From: Anaerolineae bacterium
GTDB taxonomy: Bacteria > Chloroflexota > Anaerolineae > Aggregatilineales > Phototrophicaceae
Length of the DNA stretch: 57,305 nucleotides
Assembly: GCA_030950085.1 (NCBI GenBank)
Contig: JAUZRW010000096.1
Span: 1 to 57,305 of the forward strand
Direction: 5' to 3'
Translations under genes and position numbers: made by a program
In this document: positions 7,629 to 17,066 of the stretch, one piece after another
How the letters are laid out: each line of letters begins with the position of its first letter
Numbering within the stretch: position 1 is the first letter of the stretch
Notes under the pieces: model-generated
What the model was told of the DNA's origin: nothing
The model's input: the letters and a program-made list of their open reading frames with translations, nothing else
The model's database searches: none

Positions 7629-8420
7629 TTAGCCTCCAGCAGATTCGGTAGCTTGTGGGGTTATTGTGATTTGCGGCAATGCCGTGAGATAAGCGGCTTG
7701 TGTTGCAGAAAGTTCTTCTTGTGAAACGCGCAGGTCTTCTACACGAAATTCAATCGTATCGAGAATTTGCTGTAAATCGAATTCGGCAGGTGTTCCCGCA
7801 GGTTGAAGGGGGTCAATGTACATATAGAAAGCAAAATTGACATTATCCACGAAGGCAGCCGCAAACCATCCACGAGTATCGGGAATACCTTCAGGACAAT
7901 CTACCGCGCTGAATTGTGTTCCCGTCGCCGCGATTTCACCCACGCTATAATCCCGTTCGGGCGCTGTACCAATATTGCATTCGTTATCCATAATGACCAA
8001 GCGTAGCAGCCGCAAACCATCCAACCATGGACTCATGCCTTGTCCCTCAAACGGATTAACCACACTATCAAAGCCCCAGAGTAGAATAATCGTGCCAGTG
8101 CCATTCGTGACCGGTCCCTCGTAGTAGGCAAAGGGAACAGTTTCGATGCGCCCATCTAAATCGGCATAAACAAAGACATTATAGGCAAATCCCCAATCAT
8201 CGGGTAAGTCAATCGTTATCGGTGCTTGGATAGGCAAATCCAGTAAGGGACTAATCACAAGCGGCGTACTGGTGATATCAGCCTGATTCGCAGTATCGGT
8301 GGCAATCTCCGGCGCAGGTGTTGATGTACTGGTGGGAACGGGTGTCGGGTTATCTTGTGCAGAGACGCTGCCCAATCCGATAAAACTTAGGACTACGGCG
8401 CTAATTATCCAACGCTTCAT
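7629..8420 (-). CDS. Secreted protein of unknown function with Thr/Pro linker
   Basis: I do not recognise the family. The chosen ATG at 8420 gives a classical signal peptide (MKRWIISAVVLSFIGLGSVSAQ) and has GGAAT upstream; an ATG ten codons earlier at 8450 lacks a ribosome binding site. After cleavage comes a Pro/Thr/Ser linker (NPTPVPTSTSTPAPE), then a domain of about 190 residues rich in Asp, Gly and aromatics, with two or more cysteines (NECN, DCPEG) that could form disulfides. The tail is Gln/Ala/Thr rich. It probably lies outside the membrane. It forms an apparent two-gene operon with the LysE-type exporter. Confidence 0.75.
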   Translation of the reverse strand: MKRWIISAVVLSFIGLGSVSAQDNPTPVPTSTSTPAPEIATDTANQADITSTPLVISPLLDLPIQAPITIDLPDDWGFAYNVFVYADLDGRIETVPFAYYEGPVTNGTGTIILLWGFDSVVNPFEGQGMSPWLDGLRLLRLVIMDNECNIGTAPERDYSVGEIAATGTQFSAVDCPEGIPDTRGWFAAAFVDNVNFAFYMYIDPLQPAGTPAEFDLQQILDTIEFRVEDLRVSQEELSATQAAYLTALPQITITPQATESAGG

Positions 8421-8592
8421 GCCAATTCCATTCTTTACTATGCGAGACATAACGTGTCTTATTATCGCTTGACTCGTGTTTCTGTGAAATAGGCAAATCT
8501 ATTTCTGATATATGCTGTCCCTATAGCGATAATGCCCTGCTTGATATAGTATCCACTGTAATTAATGGGACTTTTTTCATTCAGGATGTTTA

Positions 8593-10698
8593 ATGGAACG
8601 TATTGATGTTTATCCAACTCATGAACATGCAGGTTATCATTTGCGGCGCGGTTATGTGCAGCCGTTTGGTGCAACACTTGTTCCGGGTGGAATCAATTTT
8701 TCGATATTCAGCAGCCATGCCACAGCCGTCATATTAGTGCTGTATGAGCGTGGCGAGAAAAAACCACTGGTCGAGATACCATTTCGAGATGAATTTCGGA
8801 TTGGCAATGTATGGGCGATGGTGGTTTTTGGCATCAATTACGAGAATCTGGAATATGGTTATCGCATGGATGGACCCTATAATCCCCCACAAGGTCATCG
8901 CTTTAATCCGCAAAAGGTACTACTTGACCCCTACGCGAAGGTCATTAGTGGGCGCGATGTTTGGGGTGTTCGTGACCGCGATTATGATGACTACTCGCAT
9001 CGGTCACGCCCGACGATTGATGACTTTGATTGGGAAGATGATAGACCGCTCGAAATTCCAATTGAAGATATGGTTATCTATGAAATGCACGTTCGCGGCT
9101 TGACACGCCATCCCTCATCGGGTGTCAAAAACAAGGGGACGTATGCTGCTATCCGCCGAAAAATCCCCTATCTGAAAGAACTTGGCATCAATTGTGTCGA
9201 ACTTATGCCGATTTTTGAATTTGATGAATTGGAAAATGATAGAAAAAATCCAAGAACGGGAGAGCGTCTCTATAATTATTGGGGTTATAGCACTGTAGGC
9301 TTCTTTGCGCCGAAAGCGGGATATGCCGCAACGGGTGGTTTTGGGATGCAGGTTGATGAATTCAAGAATCTCGTCAAAGAACTCCATGCTAACGGTATCG
9401 AAGTGTGGTTGGATGTGGTCTTCAACCATACGGCTGAGGGCAACGAGAAGGGACCGACTATTTCATTTCGCGGCATTGATAACCAAACTTATTATATGCT
9501 CGATAGTGAGGGGCGCTATCTGAATTTTAGTGGGACAGGCAATACGCTCAATTGTAATCATCCTGTCGTCCGAAATATTGTGCTAGATGCCTTGCGTTAT
9601 TGGGCAGCAGAATATCATATTGATGGATTTCGCTTTGACTTAGCCTCTATTCTGGGACGTGACCAAGATGGACACCCCTTGCCGAATCCACCACTTTTGG
9701 AGCAACTCGCTTTTGACCCTGTGCTGGCAAAGTGCAAGTTGATAGCTGAAGCGTGGGATGCTGGTGGTCTCTATCAAGTCGGGAGTTTTCCCGCTTATGG
9801 TCGCTGGGCAGAGTGGAACGGCAGATATAGAGATACCCTGCGGCGTTTTATTAAAGGTGATGAAGATACCATCTGGAATCTCGGTCAGAGTATTCAAGGC
9901 TCACCTGATTTGTATGAAATCTCGCCCACAGATTCAATTAATTTCATCACCTGCCATGATGGTTTTACATTGATGGACTTAGTATCGTATAACCATAAGC
10001 ATAATTATGAGAATGGTGAAGATGGGCGTGACGGGGCGAATGATAACAATAGTTGGAATTGTGGTCATGAAGGGCTGACACAAAATCAGAAAATCAATCA
10101 TTTGCGACGACAACAGATGAAAAATGCGATTGCCATCTTAATGGTCAGTCAGGGTGTACCGATGATTTTCATGGGGGATGAGATAGCTCGCAGCAAGGGT
10201 GGTAATAATAATACCTATTGTCATGATAGCGAATTGACATGGCTAGATTGGAATCTGCTGGACGAAAATCAAGATATGTTTCGCTTTTTCAAGCTGATGA
10301 TTGATTTTCGTAAGCGTCACCCCGTCTTGCGGAATCGCCATCATTTTCTGCATCAAGACATTATGGGAACAGGTTATCCCGATATATCATTTCATGGTGT
10401 AGATTTGTGGCAGCCGGATTGGGGGGCAGGGTCACATTCATTAGCCTTTATGCTCAGTGGCGCACATGCCCGTGAAGGTCGTGAGGATGATAATGATATT
10501 TATGTAGCGATGAATGCCTATTGGGATGCACTAGATTTTCAGTTACCGCCCCTTGATGGCAAACGCTGGCATCTTGTCGTTGATACTGTTCAATCGTCAT
10601 CGGATGATATTTATCCCGACGAAGAAGAACCCCTGCTTCGTCAGCAAGATTCGATACAATTAGCGGCGCGTTCAGTGGTTATTTTGATTGGAAAATGA
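8593..10698 (+). CDS. glgX: Glycogen debranching enzyme GlgX (isoamylase type, GH13)
   Basis: Hydrolyses alpha-1,6 branches of glycogen or limit dextrins. An N-terminal CBM48-like beta domain (PFGATLVPGGINFSIFSSHAT, about 25-45) is followed by the GH13 barrel. The conserved regions are DVVFNHT, GFRFDLAS with nucleophile Asp349, IAEAWD with acid/base Glu386, and FITCHDGFTLMD with Asp456. WNCGHEG and MGDEIARS, typical of GlgX/TreX enzymes, are also present. The 701-residue length fits the family. A divergent secreted-protein gene lies upstream. No other glycogen genes are close, although a beta-phosphoglucomutase gene lies 3 kb away. Confidence 0.95.
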   Translation: MERIDVYPTHEHAGYHLRRGYVQPFGATLVPGGINFSIFSSHATAVILVLYERGEKKPLVEIPFRDEFRIGNVWAMVVFGINYENLEYGYRMDGPYNPPQGHRFNPQKVLLDPYAKVISGRDVWGVRDRDYDDYSHRSRPTIDDFDWEDDRPLEIPIEDMVIYEMHVRGLTRHPSSGVKNKGTYAAIRRKIPYLKELGINCVELMPIFEFDELENDRKNPRTGERLYNYWGYSTVGFFAPKAGYAATGGFGMQVDEFKNLVKELHANGIEVWLDVVFNHTAEGNEKGPTISFRGIDNQTYYMLDSEGRYLNFSGTGNTLNCNHPVVRNIVLDALRYWAAEYHIDGFRFDLASILGRDQDGHPLPNPPLLEQLAFDPVLAKCKLIAEAWDAGGLYQVGSFPAYGRWAEWNGRYRDTLRRFIKGDEDTIWNLGQSIQGSPDLYEISPTDSINFITCHDGFTLMDLVSYNHKHNYENGEDGRDGANDNNSWNCGHEGLTQNQKINHLRRQQMKNAIAILMVSQGVPMIFMGDEIARSKGGNNNTYCHDSELTWLDWNLLDENQDMFRFFKLMIDFRKRHPVLRNRHHFLHQDIMGTGYPDISFHGVDLWQPDWGAGSHSLAFMLSGAHAREGREDDNDIYVAMNAYWDALDFQLPPLDGKRWHLVVDTVQSSSDDIYPDEEEPLLRQQDSIQLAARSVVILIGK

Positions 10699-10784
10699 GG
10701 CAAACGAGGCTTGTTTAACAAACTGTTTTTGATGGTTTGATAGGTTCTCGCTCACAATATCATTTTATGTGCGAGACGATGAAA

Positions 10785-10796
10785 CCCCGAAAGGGG
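10785..10796 (+). other. GNRA-capped hairpin in the gap before the pilin gene
   Basis: CCCC-GAAA-GGGG forms a tight hairpin with a GAAA tetraloop between glgX and the pilin gene. It has no T-run, so it is more likely a structured 5' or 3' untranslated element than a terminator. Confidence 0.3.
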
Positions 10797-10847
10797 CTTG
10801 TTGAGAAACCTTAACACTTTTTTATTTTGTAAACCAACAAAGCATGA

Positions 10848-10863
10848 TACTATAGCTATAGTA
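10848..10863. promoter_or_regulatory. 16-bp perfect palindrome upstream of the pilin gene
   Basis: TACTATAGCTATAGTA is a perfect dyad 41 bases before the pilin ATG. It contains TATAGC/GATACT-like -10 sequences, so it could be an operator overlapping the promoter. A shorter relative (TACTATAGTA) lies at about 15114-15123, before the SDR gene. Confidence 0.35.
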
Positions 10864-10904
10864 ATCATTTATCAGTAATTTGCACTCATCAATGGAGTAA
10901 CATT

Positions 10905-11060
10905 ATGTTGTATCGTCCGCAAAACGAAGAAGGTCAAGGTCTGGTTGAATATGCTCTGATTTTGGTCTTGGTGGCAGTGGTTGTTATTGTTGTACTCGCC
11001 GTGCTTGGACCCACAATTGGTAACATCTTCTCGAACGTCATCAATGGCTTGAACAACTAA
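10905..11060 (+). CDS. Flp/Fap-type pilin (51 residues)
   Basis: A small gene giving 51 residues with the class IVb pilin pattern. A short charged leader ends in the Gly of EEGQG, followed by LVEYALILVLVAVVVIVVL. The Glu-Tyr pair five residues after the expected prepilin cleavage site and the long hydrophobic stretch are diagnostic of Flp pilins. The tail is LGPTIGNIFSNVINGLNN. GGAG lies eight bases before the ATG. No tad/cpa assembly genes (TadA ATPase, TadV peptidase) are in the window, so this copy depends on machinery elsewhere. An intrinsic terminator follows at once, so it is monocistronic. Confidence 0.88.
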   Translation: MLYRPQNEEGQGLVEYALILVLVAVVVIVVLAVLGPTIGNIFSNVINGLNN

Positions 11061-11091
11061 TTCATCAAGCAACACCTTCTAAACAACGAAG

Positions 11092-11118
11092 CCCATCTCA
11101 TTATTGAGGTGGGTTTTG
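11092..11118 (+). terminator. Intrinsic terminator of the pilin gene
   Basis: CCCATCTCA (11092-11100) and TGAGGTGGG (11105-11113) form a nine-pair stem with one G-U pair and a TTAT loop, followed directly by TTTTGCATTT. It lies 32 bases past the pilin stop. Confidence 0.8.
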
Positions 11119-11242
11119 CATTTAATGATAACCATAGAGCAAGCGTTATTTAGCGTAGGAAAAGCGATGGTTGTCTTAATGTAGCTTATAGCCTTAGAAT
11201 GCTATTGAGATATTCGTAAGATTGAATCTGTACGTTAACCGT

Positions 11243-11264
11243 AAAAGCCCTGTCAGGGTTTTAT
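11243..11264 (+). terminator. Second hairpin with T-run before the transglutaminase gene
   Basis: AAAGCCCT and AGGGTTTT pair around a three-base loop to give an eight-pair stem with one wobble, ending in TTTTAT. It lies in the 287-base gap between the pilin and transglutaminase genes and could insulate the latter. The rest of the gap shows no gene. Confidence 0.4.
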
Positions 11265-11347
11265 CGCGCCTCATACACAATGGTAATGTGAGATAGCGTT
11301 TATAGATTCATTGAAGACACTTTGTTAAACAGGATTGATAGCACAGT

Positions 11348-13807
11348 ATGGCTGCAACTCGTTCAACACCACAACCGAATTCATTCCAAAGTGGCATCAA
11401 TAGCCTGTGGGACTCCTTGTTTGTCTCCGGCGATGTGGCTTCAATACTGGCAGCGATAGTCTTGCTCATGATGCCAGCCATGGCGCTTGATGCTGCCGAT
11501 TGGCCTCTAGCACTCAATATTGTTGCCCCAACAATGATGATGAGTATTATTTTTGGTTACTTCCTAGCACGCAGTCGCTACAACGAATTATTTGCGCTGA
11601 TAGTCAGTGCTATTTATGGCATTATCACTGTGCTTGTGATAGCAGCATTACAACAAGATGCGAACCCTATTCGTGGTGTTGAGTTGGTGATGGCTCGTAC
11701 ATTTGAATGGCTCTATGATGCTGCCACAGGTGGGATTAACCAAGATAAACTGGTTTTCTCGATGGTGGTGTCGATACTATTCTGGTTTTTTGGCTATAAC
11801 GCCGCATGGCATATCTTCCGTATTGACCGTGTATGGCGTGTCTTGATGCCACCGGGCTTGATACTGTCTGTCAATATGGTTGTTTATGGCGGTGATGTCA
11901 ATTTAGATTTGTACCTGCTCATTTTCGTATTTATGTCCCTTCTATTGATTGTTCGCAGTAATCTGGATGCGCGAGAATGGGATTGGTATGTTAACGGAGT
12001 CCGTGTTCCCAAACGATTGCGCTATCAGTTTTTGAGTGTCGGTGCGACGATTTCACTGGCGGCATTGCTGCTGGCATGGGCTGTCCCATCGGGGGATTTA
12101 CAAGAAAAGCTCGACAATTTTCAGGAATTTTTGACCAGTGAGCCTATCCAACGCATGAGTGAATTCTGGAATCGGCTGGTTGAGCCTGTTGAAGCTGAGG
12201 GACCAGCAACAGCAGATTATTATGGGGGCGATTCGCTGAGTCTCGGTGGGGCGATTCAACTCGGCAACCAAGTGATTATGCTGGTTGATGCCCCGACTGA
12301 AAATCGCTATTATTGGAAATCACGAGTTTTTGAGCGTTATGTCAATGGGCGCTGGTCACCATCTGCCACACGACGAGTACCGGATTTGCTTGAGCCGCTA
12401 GAAATTACTTATCCTGATGGTTCAAATGGTGCGCGTTTTGCAGTTCAACAAACTGTCACGATGAACACCTCAACACGACTGATTTATACCGCACCACAAC
12501 CGTTATTGGTGAATCTTGCCGGACGGATTGATTTACTGCGTACTGAAGGCAATCAAGACGATTCCAATGCGCCAATGAATATTTCAGTGATTCGTCCGCG
12601 CCGTGTAGTCGAGCGCGGTATGTCTTACGAAGCAACGAGTCTCATGAGTCGGGCAACTGCCTATGACTTACGTGCCGCGAGTACGATTTATCCAGAGTGG
12701 GTAGCAAATCCCAATACGAATCCGGCAGGCGTGAGTGGGCGTGTTGCCGGTTTAGCCAATCAGATTGTGACCAATGCTGGGGCAACAAATCCTTATGACC
12801 GTGCCAAAGCAATTGAAACATGGTTACGCGCTAATATGGAGTATAACGAGTCTATTCCAACACCCCCGACAGGTGTTGACCCTATCGAGTGGTTCTTGTT
12901 TGATATCCAACAAGGGTACTGTGTTTATTATGCCACCGCGATGATTTCCATGTTGCGGAGTCTCGGTATTCCGGCACGCATGGCGGCGGGCTTTGCTCAG
13001 GGTGATTATGATGCTGAACTAGGTCAGTATGTCGTGCGCGAACGCAATGCACATACATGGGTTGAGGTGTATTTTCCGGGTTATGGTTGGGTAGAATTTG
13101 AACCGACAGCCGCCCAAGCCCCTCTCAATCGTGAGGGTGACAATGTGCAACCACAAGAGAATCCGATTGCGCCAGCATCAACCAGCGAACCAACACAAAC
13201 GCCGACACCCTTGCCGAGTCCGACACCTTTTGCGACAGCAACACCGCAAGGGGGAGAAGAACCGCAAAACCCTGATGCTGCACCAAGCATTACACCCACA
13301 CCGAGTCCCACACCAACGGCGACTCCGGTGATTGTGCCAACTTTTGCGCCGCCGATTCAACCGCCTGAACCAGCTCCTGCAAGTTTACTCGGCTTTTTAC
13401 TACCTGCATTAGGCGTTGCGGCATTAATTGTGCTGGCGGCGATTATTTTGGTATTGATAGCACTCTTCATCTGGTGGTGGTGGGAATGGCGCGGCATGAG
13501 AGGGATGAGTCCCGTTTCGAGAGCCTATGCCCGTCTTGAACGTTATCTCGGATTGATTGGTTTCTATAGTGGCGAGCAACAAACACCGGATGAGCGTCGT
13601 CGGAAAATTATCCGAAAGCTACCACAGGCGGAACGTCCGATAACAGCGATTACGCGCCTCTATACCAGAGAACGCTATGGACGCAATATTGAAGGCACAG
13701 CAGAGGGCGCACGCAATCAACAAATTGCTGATAATGCGTGGTCGGATGCACGGCGCAATATTGTTATGCGCTGGTTACGGCGTTTTGTGCCATGGCTGAA
13801 AGACTAG
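11348..13807 (+). CDS. Membrane transglutaminase-like protein (TgpA type)
   Basis: The N-terminal 260 residues hold about seven membrane helices. A large extracytoplasmic region then contains a transglutaminase-like cysteine-protease fold at about 470-590. The triad is visible: Cys525 in QGYCVYYAT, His569 in RNAHTWVEV, and an acidic residue at 585 in WVEFEPT (Glu where many relatives have Asp). A Thr/Pro linker (about 610-665), another membrane helix (about 680-705) and a basic cytoplasmic DUF4129-like tail with RAYARLERYL follow. Relatives such as TgpA are essential envelope proteins of unclear substrate. In many genomes they sit beside a MoxR ATPase and a DUF58 protein, neither of which is here. 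Confidence 0.88.
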   Translation: MAATRSTPQPNSFQSGINSLWDSLFVSGDVASILAAIVLLMMPAMALDAADWPLALNIVAPTMMMSIIFGYFLARSRYNELFALIVSAIYGIITVLVIAALQQDANPIRGVELVMARTFEWLYDAATGGINQDKLVFSMVVSILFWFFGYNAAWHIFRIDRVWRVLMPPGLILSVNMVVYGGDVNLDLYLLIFVFMSLLLIVRSNLDAREWDWYVNGVRVPKRLRYQFLSVGATISLAALLLAWAVPSGDLQEKLDNFQEFLTSEPIQRMSEFWNRLVEPVEAEGPATADYYGGDSLSLGGAIQLGNQVIMLVDAPTENRYYWKSRVFERYVNGRWSPSATRRVPDLLEPLEITYPDGSNGARFAVQQTVTMNTSTRLIYTAPQPLLVNLAGRIDLLRTEGNQDDSNAPMNISVIRPRRVVERGMSYEATSLMSRATAYDLRAASTIYPEWVANPNTNPAGVSGRVAGLANQIVTNAGATNPYDRAKAIETWLRANMEYNESIPTPPTGVDPIEWFLFDIQQGYCVYYATAMISMLRSLGIPARMAAGFAQGDYDAELGQYVVRERNAHTWVEVYFPGYGWVEFEPTAAQAPLNREGDNVQPQENPIAPASTSEPTQTPTPLPSPTPFATATPQGGEEPQNPDAAPSITPTPSPTPTATPVIVPTFAPPIQPPEPAPASLLGFLLPALGVAALIVLAAIILVLIALFIWWWWEWRGMRGMSPVSRAYARLERYLGLIGFYSGEQQTPDERRRKIIRKLPQAERPITAITRLYTRERYGRNIEGTAEGARNQQIADNAWSDARRNIVMRWLRRFVPWLKD

Positions 13808-13922
13808 CGATAATCGCCAGATGCCTTGCAACGTTAGAAAATGGCACAATGGCGTAAGAAATTGGCTGCTGCTGCCGACTTAACACTATAGACAGTCGAT
13901 ACAAGAGAAAAGGAAGAGCAGC

Positions 13923-15020
13923 GTGTCCAAATTACATGAACTCAATGCCATCGGGCAATCTATCTGGCTTGATTACATCCGCCGTGATTTGATTGAATCG
14001 GGCGAACTGAAGCAGATGATTGATAATGGTCTGCGTGGTATGACATCGAATCCAGCAATTTTCGAGAAAGCGATTGCCAATAGTAGTGATTACGATGACC
14101 AACTACGCGAACTTTTCAAGCAAGAGGACTTAGATACGGTTGCTGTCTATGAGGCACTCGCCATCAAAGATATTCAAGATGTCGCCGATTTGCTGCGCCC
14201 TGTTTTCGATGACAGTGAGGGTGTGGATGGCTATATCAGTCTGGAAGCGAATCCCCATCTCGCAAATGAGATGCAAGGCACAGTCGATGAGATTCACCGT
14301 TTGCGCGAACAGGTGAATCGCCCTAATGTGATGTATAAAATCCCTGCGACACCGGCTGGTATCCAAGCCATAGAGCAACTCATCAGCGAAGGGGTGAATA
14401 TCAATGTCACGCTGATGTTCTCGATGAAGCATTATGAAGATGTTGCCAATGCTTATATCAGTGGGCTAGAGAAATTTGCAGCAAATGGTGGTGATGTCTG
14501 CACCGTTGCCTCTGTCGCATCATTTTTCATTAGCCGTGTCGATGTCAAACTTGACCCACAGGTGACAGAAAAAGGCAAACCAGAACTGGCAGGTAAAATC
14601 GGTATTGCCAATAGCAAAAGTGTCTATCAACATTTTAAGCAATTGTTCGGGGATGCACGCTGGCAAAAATTAGCTGCTAAAGGCGCACGAGTACAACGTC
14701 CATTATGGGCATCAACTGGCACAAAAAATCCTGATTATTCCGATGTATTATACGTCGAAACTCTGATAGGCGCACACACAGTTAATACCTTGCCGCCTGC
14801 GACACTTGATGCCTTCCTTGACCATGGCGCGGTTGCTAATACGGTTGAAGATAATCTAGATGATGTTAATGCCCAATTAGCGGCACTTGAGGCACTCGGT
14901 ATCGACCTGAATCAAGTCGGTGAGGAATTACAAGCAGAAGGCGTGGCAAAGTTCAACAAACCCTTCGACTCTTTGCTGGCGACGATTGACGCACAACGCG
15001 AAAAGTTGATTGAGGCGTAA
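13923..15020 (+). CDS. tal: Transaldolase
   Basis: Transfers a dihydroxyacetone unit between sugar phosphates in the non-oxidative pentose phosphate pathway. The protein begins at a GTG (13923) preceded by AGGAAGAG. The family signature GMTSNPAIFEKAI is at about 39-51, the Schiff-base lysine in NVMYKIPAT, and NVTLMFS and SFFISRVD lie further on. The later RPLWASTGTKNPDYSDVLYVETLIG segment identifies the longer, roughly 365-residue Tal class found in actinobacteria, cyanobacteria and Chloroflexota. No transketolase or glucose-6-phosphate isomerase gene is adjacent, and a strong hairpin follows the gene. Confidence 0.94.
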   Translation: MSKLHELNAIGQSIWLDYIRRDLIESGELKQMIDNGLRGMTSNPAIFEKAIANSSDYDDQLRELFKQEDLDTVAVYEALAIKDIQDVADLLRPVFDDSEGVDGYISLEANPHLANEMQGTVDEIHRLREQVNRPNVMYKIPATPAGIQAIEQLISEGVNINVTLMFSMKHYEDVANAYISGLEKFAANGGDVCTVASVASFFISRVDVKLDPQVTEKGKPELAGKIGIANSKSVYQHFKQLFGDARWQKLAAKGARVQRPLWASTGTKNPDYSDVLYVETLIGAHTVNTLPPATLDAFLDHGAVANTVEDNLDDVNAQLAALEALGIDLNQVGEELQAEGVAKFNKPFDSLLATIDAQREKLIEA

Positions 15021-15028
15021 TGTTGATA

Positions 15029-15061
15029 TGTCGTGGTGGCTTTTTTCTGCCCACCGCGACA
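15029..15061 (+). terminator. Hairpin downstream of tal
   Basis: TGTCGTGGTGGC (15029-15040) pairs with GCCCACCGCGACA (15049-15061), with one wobble and one bulge. The T-run lies in the loop rather than after the stem, so this is either an unusual terminator or a 3' stabilising structure. Confidence 0.45.
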
Positions 15062-15161
15062 ACTCCGAATTTCAAATCCTGCATCTAGTTCTCACGCGAT
15101 TTTTACACAATTCTACTATAGTAATGCCAATTGAAAACATTTCTTGGGGCAAAAAATTGCT

Positions 15162-16034
15162 ATGAATGGCAAAGTTGTAATGGTGACCGGTGCAACCAAT
15201 GGCATCGGTGTTGTGACAGCAGTCAAATTGGCACAAATGGGTGCAGAAGTCGTTATTGTCAGTCGCAATAAAAGTAAGTTAGAAGACACAGTTCGTCGCA
15301 TAAAAGCAGATACTGGTAATGATGCGGTTACTTATATTCAAGCCGATTTGTCTTCACTGTCAGACATTCGCAAAGCAGCAGATACATTCCTGAATACCCA
15401 TAATCGACTCGATGTGCTGGTCAATAATGCTGGCGGTGTTTTTGGGCAGCGCCAAGAAACCATTGATGGTTACGAGATGACTTTCGCCCTCAACCACCTA
15501 AATTATTTCTTGCTGACGAATCTCTTGCTTGAGACCATCAAGCAAACAGCGACAGAGCAAGGAGAGGCACGAGTAGTCAATGTATCATCAAGCGCGCACA
15601 AATGGGGCAAAATTAACTTTGATAATCTAGAACGCAAACGGCGCTATAATAACTGGCTGGCTTATAGTGATTCTAAGTTGATGAATGTGATGTTCACCTA
15701 TGAACTGGCACGTCGGCTGGACGGTACAGGAGTCACCGCTAATGTACTACACCCTGGGCTAGTGAACACAGGTTTTGGTATGAGTAATAATGGTAGGATA
15801 GTTACGGGTGTGTTGAACATCTACCAGAACTTACTTGGAAAATCGCCCAATGATGGGGCAGCGACGAATATCTATCTAGCATCATCGCCAGAAGTCGAAG
15901 GCATCACAGGTAAATATTGGGTCGATAAAAAGCAAAAACGCTCAAATAGCCTATCCTATGATGTTGAAACACAAAAACGCCTGTGGGAAGTCAGTGAACA
16001 ATTGACCGGACTCACTCAGGGTGCCAATGTCTAG
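15162..16034 (+). CDS. Short-chain dehydrogenase/reductase (retinol-dehydrogenase-like)
   Basis: A classical SDR of 290 residues that reduces or oxidises a carbonyl/alcohol using NAD(P)H. The cofactor motif TGATNGIG is near residue 10, NNAGG at the fourth strand, the catalytic Ser in NVSSSAH, and YSDSK gives the Tyr-x3-Lys pair. Its overall style (NHLNYFLLTNLLLETIK, WxxYSxSKLMN, LHPGLVNTGFG) is that of the retinol dehydrogenase/WW-oxidoreductase group, whose bacterial substrates are mostly unknown. The ATG at 15162 is preferred over an upstream TTG at 15144 because the fold begins there and GGGGC lies upstream. Nothing in the context narrows the substrate. Confidence 0.88.
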   Translation: MNGKVVMVTGATNGIGVVTAVKLAQMGAEVVIVSRNKSKLEDTVRRIKADTGNDAVTYIQADLSSLSDIRKAADTFLNTHNRLDVLVNNAGGVFGQRQETIDGYEMTFALNHLNYFLLTNLLLETIKQTATEQGEARVVNVSSSAHKWGKINFDNLERKRRYNNWLAYSDSKLMNVMFTYELARRLDGTGVTANVLHPGLVNTGFGMSNNGRIVTGVLNIYQNLLGKSPNDGAATNIYLASSPEVEGITGKYWVDKKQKRSNSLSYDVETQKRLWEVSEQLTGLTQGANV

Positions 16035-16059
16035 GATTTGTTTGAATAGTCGGAGTATC

Positions 16060-16137
16060 TAGGGGAGGATTTCAAACCCTCCCCTACGTCTGAAAATAAG
16101 GTTCAACTGTAGGGCCATGGTCTGTGACCTGCCCGAC
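16060..16137. repeat. GTAGGG-headed palindromic repeat, inverted pair
   Basis: The first unit has the stem TAGGGGAGG (16060-16068) with CCTCCCCTA (16078-16086). The second unit, 16107-16137, begins CTGTAGGGC and folds with GGTC/GACC and GGGC/GCCC. Read outward from the linker, both units begin with a GTAGGG-type head, so they form an inverted pair around a linker containing AAAATAAGGTTCAA. The pair near 57085-57157 has the same arrangement. It lies between two convergent genes. Confidence 0.6.
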
Positions 16138-16172
16138 AAAACAACACAGAGCCTTAATTCCTAAACAGGTGC

Positions 16173-17066
16173 TTAGTCTTCGACAGCCTCACCATAGAGC
16201 GCGATTTCAACGGCACCTGTGTTACCCCCATTACTACTCATCACATCAAAACGCACTGTTTCGGCGATAATGTCAACCTCAAACTGATACGATTGTTCGG
16301 CATCTGGCAAATCAAAGGGTCCAAAGACTTCGCCTGTTTCCGTCGTGATAGTAAATTGAAATATCTGCGCGGTATTGTTGCTCATGGAACGTGTCCAAAA
16401 GGCGACTTCGTTAATACGAGACCGTTGCCCTAGTGCGATTTCCACCCATGCCTCATCACCATCGCCATTACTTGACCATGCGGTACCGGGATTATCATCA
16501 ATCGCATTGAGAATACCCCAAGTGCCGTCATTATCTTGATTACTGAAATTACTACTCACGCCCATCACACTTGCCCCATTCAGTGGAGACAAAAGATTAT
16601 CGCTACTGATTTCATCGGTAGCTGGGGTTGTAAATGTCATGACATCGGATAAATAGATGATACCTGCATCGTCTACGCCCTGAACACGGAAATAATAGGT
16701 TGTGTCGGGGTCTAAGCCGCTGAGTAGCGGACTATGAACTGAATGCGTGCCACCTGCCATATCTTGGTCAAGAGTCAGTTGCCCAAATGCTTCAGTTGTT
16801 CCATAGACAAGGGTACAAGCCACAGCAACAGATGTTTCAATTGGGAGTGTCGCTGTACCATTGGCTGAGAAATTGGTGACAATCAATTCCGTGTCGATAA
16901 TATCTTCTACTGGACGAATGGATGTTACTGCCACGCGCTCGTCTATCATGTTATCCATGTCATCATCCCTATCTTGTGCAAATCCGTTTTGTACGAATAA
17001 TGCTGCCGATATGACAAGGAGTGCTAATATTGCCATCGCTGTTGAGTTTAATTTAGAAATTCGCAT
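16173..17066 (-). CDS. Secreted FN3-like plus discoidin (F5/8 type C) domain protein
   Basis: A signal peptide (about 1-30, ending NGFAQ) starts a 297-residue exported protein. Residues 40-150 form a fibronectin-III-like or purple-phosphatase-type beta sandwich (LSGLDPDTTYYFRVQGVD). Residues 160-295 resemble an F5/8 type C / galactose-binding domain: DDNPGTAWSSNGDGDEAWVEI, then RINEVAFWT and a late VEIALYGE strand. Such domains bind carbohydrates or cell surfaces, so adhesion or glycan binding is likely, although no enzymatic module is attached. The gene is alone and divergent from the sulfur operon across a 317-base gap. Confidence 0.75.
   Translation of the reverse strand: MRISKLNSTAMAILALLVISAALFVQNGFAQDRDDDMDNMIDERVAVTSIRPVEDIIDTELIVTNFSANGTATLPIETSVAVACTLVYGTTEAFGQLTLDQDMAGGTHSVHSPLLSGLDPDTTYYFRVQGVDDAGIIYLSDVMTFTTPATDEISSDNLLSPLNGASVMGVSSNFSNQDNDGTWGILNAIDDNPGTAWSSNGDGDEAWVEIALGQRSRINEVAFWTRSMSNNTAQIFQFTITTETGEVFGPFDLPDAEQSYQFEVDIIAETVRFDVMSSNGGNTGAVEIALYGEAVED

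Noticed and set aside
10741-10800. Cyclic-di-GMP riboswitch near the pilin gene
   Set aside because: A GAAA-capped hairpin is present but the conserved GEMM core and second stem are missing.
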